Below are positions 60,786-64,000 of a stretch of DNA of 64,000 nt, in pieces. This DNA comes from Planctomycetaceae bacterium (GTDB taxonomy: Bacteria > Planctomycetota > Planctomycetia > Planctomycetales > Planctomycetaceae), in the NCBI GenBank assembly GCA_021732975.1, contig JAKFWC010000005.1, positions 1 through 64,000 of the forward strand, given 5' to 3'. The position numbers were made by a program, and so were the translations under genes. The notes below the pieces were generated by a model, which had not been told where the DNA came from, ran no database searches, and was given only the letters and a program-made list of their open reading frames with translations. The stretch's first letter is position 1; each line of letters starts with the position of its first letter.

Positions 60786-61715
60786 TCATTTTTGCGAGAT
60801 GGCCTTGAGCTTCTCGCGCAGGAAGCTGAACAGGTCGGGGTACTTCATCTTTGCGTAGTCATTGTTGTAGTTAATCTCGTGCTCAATCCCCACGGCTTTG
60901 AGTTTTTCGGCAAGACCCGCGCCGAAGTTGGCGGAGTGCGGCGGGTCTTTGTAGGGCTGGCCGAGGTTGGGCGGGTTGTCGTAGAAGAGCAGCACCGGCG
61001 GGTCGTCCGCGGTGGCGAGGACATACGGCGAGTATTTCTCAATCTGCGGCAAAATGGCGTCACGCTTCTTTAGAAACTCTTCAACACTACCTAGTCCGAA
61101 AGCGTGCGGGCCGTATTGGTTGTTCGGAATCCAGGCCTGCATTTGCTGCGGGTCCAGCGTCGTCTGCGGGACAAACGCCAAGACGCACCTCAACCGCGTT
61201 GATTCTCGGGCGATCGGGTCAGCACTCTTCACATCCGCTTGATCGGGATGAAAGGCCAGCCACAGCGCGGTAAACCCGCCCGCGGAACCGCCGCAACCAG
61301 CGATACGATGCTTATCGATCCGCCATTCGCTCGCTTTGCTGCGCACGAACTGCAAGGCCCGGGCCGCGTCGTCGAGGCACGCCTTCACGGGCGGCACGAT
61401 CTTTTCCGCGGTGGCATCCGGAAGGAGTCGGTAGTTGATCGAGACGACGGAGATGCCGGATGCGAGGCACTGGGCGAGGAAATCAGGATTCGCCTTGTCG
61501 CCGGTCATCCAGCCGCCGCCGTGGATGAAAAACAGCAACGGTGTGTCCTGATCTCCTTTGACTTGGTAGAAGTCCAAGACCTGCCGCTCGTGTTTTCCAT
61601 ACGCCACATTCGCCAATGTCGGCTTCGGGGCAACCGGGGGTTGTGCATGGATTTTAGAAGAAGTCAATAACGCAAGAACGATTGCCGCAAAACATCGAGA
61701 TCGGGCCGCAAACAT
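60786..61715 (-). CDS. Secreted alpha/beta-hydrolase (esterase/lipase)
   Basis: 309 residues from ATG 61715. A signal peptide (CFAAIVLALLTSSKIHAQ) precedes an alpha/beta-hydrolase of the HSL/BD-FAE type: LFFIHGGGWMTGDK (oxyanion hole), SINYRLLPDA, GCGGSAGGFTALWL (nucleophile Ser) and a late His in INYNNDYAK or nearby. Probably an exported carboxylesterase; acetyl-xylan- or feruloyl-type substrates are possible. Confidence 0.9.
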   Translation of the reverse strand: MFAARSRCFAAIVLALLTSSKIHAQPPVAPKPTLANVAYGKHERQVLDFYQVKGDQDTPLLFFIHGGGWMTGDKANPDFLAQCLASGISVVSINYRLLPDATAEKIVPPVKACLDDAARALQFVRSKASEWRIDKHRIAGCGGSAGGFTALWLAFHPDQADVKSADPIARESTRLRCVLAFVPQTTLDPQQMQAWIPNNQYGPHAFGLGSVEEFLKKRDAILPQIEKYSPYVLATADDPPVLLFYDNPPNLGQPYKDPPHSANFGAGLAEKLKAVGIEHEINYNNDYAKMKYPDLFSFLREKLKAISQK

Positions 61716-62036
61716 GTGTGCCTCGTGAACGCTGCGGGATCGGACGACGACAGGGACCGCACAGGTCCAATCGTATCACGTCGGTCCGGCATCGACACCG
61801 GCGGCAACGGTTGCGAACGCGGGATCACGCTAAACGGCGAGCGAGCGTTCAATTCCGTCTTCGATCCTCCACGATTTTCCATGGTGGCGGCCGTGGTCCG
61901 TCAGGCAAAACCGTCACGGAAGCTCCATCCCGAACTTCCGGACCGAAACCACGACCGCCACCTGGATTCACGATTCTCGGGTCAGTAGTATCGGCACGCC
62001 CTGTGACAGCAGGTTGTCACACATGTTGAAGAAGCA
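61716..62036. other. Divergent intergenic gap
   Basis: 321 bp between the esterase start and the repeat element at 62037. It should carry the esterase promoter; no gene or RNA is recognised. Confidence 0.5.
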
Positions 62037-62166
62037 CGAAATCCGAAACTCGAAATCCCAAGGAAATTCGAAATCCCAACGGGGAAAACCGGGCCCGAAC
62101 CGCGCGATTTTCTGCCTTCTTGATTAGGATTTCCTTCGAATTTCGACATTCGGATTTCGGATTTTC
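62037..62166. repeat. Heptamer-period inverted element E4
   Basis: Left arm of GAAATCC/GAAACTC/GAAATCC steps (62037-62079) and right arm of TTCGAAT/TTCGACA/TTCGGAT/TTCGGAT steps (62127-62166), approximate reverse complements. It ends two bases before the start of the kinase gene at 62169, so it forms that gene's leader. Confidence 0.75.
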
Positions 62167-62168
62167 TC

Positions 62169-63275
62169 ATGAGTGAGTTCCTGATGCGTGTGGTCACGTT
62201 TGGTGAAGTGATGTTGCGGCTGGCGCCGCCCGGTTTTCTGCGGCTTGGACAGGTTCTGCCCGGTTCACTCGACGCCACGTTCGGCGGGGCGGAAGTGAAC
62301 GTCGCCGTCTCGGTCGCGATGCAGGGGGGGAAGGCCGCGTATTGCACGGTGCTACCGGACAATCCCGTCACGGATGCCTTCCTGGCCGAACTCCGGCGGT
62401 ACAACGTCGACACGGATCTGGTCCGCAAATCGAAAGCCGGGCGGTTCGGCATCTACTTCGTCGAGACCGGAGCCAATCAGCGGGCCGGGGCGGTGACGTA
62501 TGACCGGGCGGAATCATCCATCGCCGTGACTCCTGCGGCAGAATACGACTGGGCGACGATTCTCAAGGACGCTTCGCGGTTCCATGTGACGGGAATCACG
62601 CTCGCCATCAGCAAGCACGCGGCGGAAGCATCGCTCGCCGGGGCGAAAGCGGCTCACGAGCGCGGCATTCCGGTCTCGTGCGATCTCAATTTCCGCAAGA
62701 AGTTGTGGAACTGGGAACCCGGCACCAAGCCCGCCGTGCTAGCCCGCAAGACGATGGAGCAACTGCTGCAATACATCACACTGCTCGTGGCGAATGAAGA
62801 GGACGCCGAGCAGGTGCTGGGCATCCACGCGGCGAACACCAGTGTGGAATCAGGCGAGATTGATGCCAACGCCTATATCGGTGTCGCGAAACAAATCGTC
62901 GATCGCTTCCCGACCATCCAACAGGTGGCGATCACTCTCCGCGAAAGCATCTCCGCCAGTCACAACAACTGGGGAGCAATGCTCTACCAGCGCGATGGTG
63001 GAAAATCCTGGTTCGCCCCGACGAACGCCGATGGACAATACGAACCGTTCGAAATCCGCAACATCGTGGACCGCGTCGGTGCGGGCGATTCCTTCGCCGG
63101 TGGTTTAATCTTCGCGCTGACAACGCCGGAACTGTCGTCTCCGGAGACGGCATTAACGTACGCCGTCGCCGCAAGCTGTCTGAAACACAGCATCATCGGC
63201 GACTTCAACGGCAGTACGCGCACAGAAATCGAAGTCTTGATGAAAGGCGGCGGCCGCGGGAGGGTGCAACGGTAG
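62169..63275 (+). CDS. kdgK: PfkB-family sugar kinase, probable KDG kinase, paralogue 2
   Basis: 368 residues from ATG 62169; ATG 62184 begins directly at the conserved VVTFGEVMLRL. FGGAEVNVAVSVAMQGG, SCDLNFRKKLWNWEPG, LLVANEEDAEQVLGI and DRVGAGDSFAGGLIFAL give a complete KDG-kinase-type ribokinase fold with canonical GAGD. It shares the C-terminal RVQR ending with the paralogue at 25178. Its leader is a heptamer-repeat hairpin. No other catabolic gene of the route is adjacent. Confidence 0.87.
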   Translation: MSEFLMRVVTFGEVMLRLAPPGFLRLGQVLPGSLDATFGGAEVNVAVSVAMQGGKAAYCTVLPDNPVTDAFLAELRRYNVDTDLVRKSKAGRFGIYFVETGANQRAGAVTYDRAESSIAVTPAAEYDWATILKDASRFHVTGITLAISKHAAEASLAGAKAAHERGIPVSCDLNFRKKLWNWEPGTKPAVLARKTMEQLLQYITLLVANEEDAEQVLGIHAANTSVESGEIDANAYIGVAKQIVDRFPTIQQVAITLRESISASHNNWGAMLYQRDGGKSWFAPTNADGQYEPFEIRNIVDRVGAGDSFAGGLIFALTTPELSSPETALTYAVAASCLKHSIIGDFNGSTRTEIEVLMKGGGRGRVQR

Positions 63276-63281
63276 AAGAAT

Positions 63282-63359
63282 GTTGGTCGTGGGTTGTTGG
63301 TCGTTGATCCGCAGAGGATGATGTCTGCCTACTAACTACCAACGATCACCTACCAACGC
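63282..63359. repeat. Heptamer-period inverted element E5
   Basis: Left arm GTTGGTC/GTGGGTT/GTTGGTC/GTTG; right arm CTACTAA/CTACCAA/CGATCAC/CTACCAA, an approximate reverse complement. It fills the gap after the kinase gene and ends 8 bp before the next start. Confidence 0.7.
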
Positions 63360-63367
63360 TAATCGCT

Positions 63368-64000
63368 ATGCCTCGTCGTTCCGCTTCCGTTGCTCGGCCG
63401 CTGGCGTTGGTGCGGGAATCGCCCACGCCGTGCTTTATGCTGAACGCGCGGCGGCAGGTCGTGTTGTTCAATCACGGGTGTGAACTGGCGACCGGTTGGA
63501 CCGCCGAAGATGTCATTGGGCAGCGGACGGAGTTGGTCACCGAAAGCGATCCGCACACCGTCGCCGCAGTGTTGGCGGCGCTGTCTGCACCGGCATCCGC
63601 CTGGTCGGGACAACCGGGGCGGCAACCAGTCGATCTGCCGCATCGCACCGAAGAACCGCAGCCGCGGCTGATTCACTTCTGGCCGATTCTCGATGCAGAC
63701 GGCACCACCATCGCCGCCGTGATGGGATGTATCCTCGCGGTCCCCACACCGGATGATTCCGAACCGCTCACGATCTCCCAACGGTTGCATGCGGAACTCG
63801 CGGCGCTGCGGAACACTCTGCGTCGCACCTACGGGGAGAAGAACGTCATCGCGAAGTGCCCGGCAATGCAGCGCGTGATGCAGCAGGTGCGCGTCGCGCA
63901 GGGAACCACGGCTCCCGTTCTGTTGACCGGCGCGGCGGGGACCGGCAAGGAACATTTCGCGCGGATGATTCACTATGGCAGTGCGACCGGGCGGCGGCCG
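63368..64000 (+). CDS. PAS-domain sigma-54 activator, 5' part only
   Basis: From ATG 63368 the frame is open for 211 codons to the window edge. Residues ~15-130 form a PAS-like sensor (SPTPCFMLNARRQVVLFN, ELATGWTAEDVIGQ), then a short coiled coil, and the AAA+ domain begins with CPAMQRVMQQVRVAQGTTAPVLLTGAAGTGKEHFARMIH, in which TGAAGTGKE is the Walker A of a bacterial enhancer-binding protein (Ala for the usual Glu-Ser). The sigma-54 loop and helix-turn-helix lie beyond the window. Confidence 0.85.
   Translation, partial: MPRRSASVARPLALVRESPTPCFMLNARRQVVLFNHGCELATGWTAEDVIGQRTELVTESDPHTVAAVLAALSAPASAWSGQPGRQPVDLPHRTEEPQPRLIHFWPILDADGTTIAAVMGCILAVPTPDDSEPLTISQRLHAELAALRNTLRRTYGEKNVIAKCPAMQRVMQQVRVAQGTTAPVLLTGAAGTGKEHFARMIHYGSATGRRP

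Overview
The window reads as chromosome from a GC-rich member of the Planctomycetota (Planctomycetales-like). The main reasons are three large secreted DUF1549/DUF1553 proteins, a Tat-exported DUF1501 protein, a pre-peptidase C-terminal (PPC) protein, several single-haem CxxCH secreted proteins, FHA/PAS sigma-54 activators, a minimal Tad ATPase/membrane cluster, and many intergenic palindromic repeats. Long antisense reading frames behind most genes are a by-product of GC-rich codon use. No rRNA, tRNA or CRISPR array was seen.

Layout. 1-2.97 kb is an accessory patch: a lower-GC possible nuclease-like gene, a tandem pair of homing-endonuclease-associated-repeat genes, and several palindromic elements. 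2.97-20 kb is housekeeping and envelope: a DUF1549/1553 protein, RibBA, CsrA, a DUF374 acyltransferase, an FHA-GAF-sigma-54 activator, a PQQ-like propeller, zinc-ribbon and HExxH proteins, a cytochrome-like protein, an FG-GAP protein and a UGT-type glycosyltransferase. 21-24.5 kb holds tadC, tadB and cpaF/tadA on the minus strand. 25-30 kb holds a KDG-kinase-like gene and a UxuB-like dehydrogenase, both on the minus strand. They are separated by a chromosomal integron: integron-type integrase, candidate attI, one HEAT-repeat cassette with an intact attC, then a VapBC pair.

30-40.8 kb carries DUF4142, a second DUF1549/1553 protein, PGPGW, a haem-motif protein, an Rrf2 regulator, RecG, a PfkB kinase, alkaline phosphatase and a monooxygenase-like protein. 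41-44.6 kb is a four-gene ABC-2 operon with two ATPase-permease pairs. 44.7-47.8 kb is a tightly overlapping three-gene unit of two membrane proteins and a secreted esterase. 47.9 kb is a NagA-like amidohydrolase with an altered metal-site residue. 49-57 kb is the PPC / DUF1553 / DUF1501 locus, into which three small genes including a DUF6883-DUF4926 pair are intercalated. 57-64 kb carries YciI, a QueG-like ferredoxin-SCP2 fusion controlled by a neighbouring MarR regulator (the same 20-bp operator precedes both genes), DUF72, a secreted esterase, a second KDG-kinase-like gene and, cut by the window edge, a PAS-sigma-54 activator.

The most notable system is the integron. The cassette start (TTGGGC at 27668) and the attC R'' box (GCCCAAC at 28176) are exactly complementary, so the circular form and boundaries of the HEAT-repeat cassette can be reconstructed. 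The second notable feature is the variety of intergenic palindromes, including five elements built from heptamer-period quasi-repeats.
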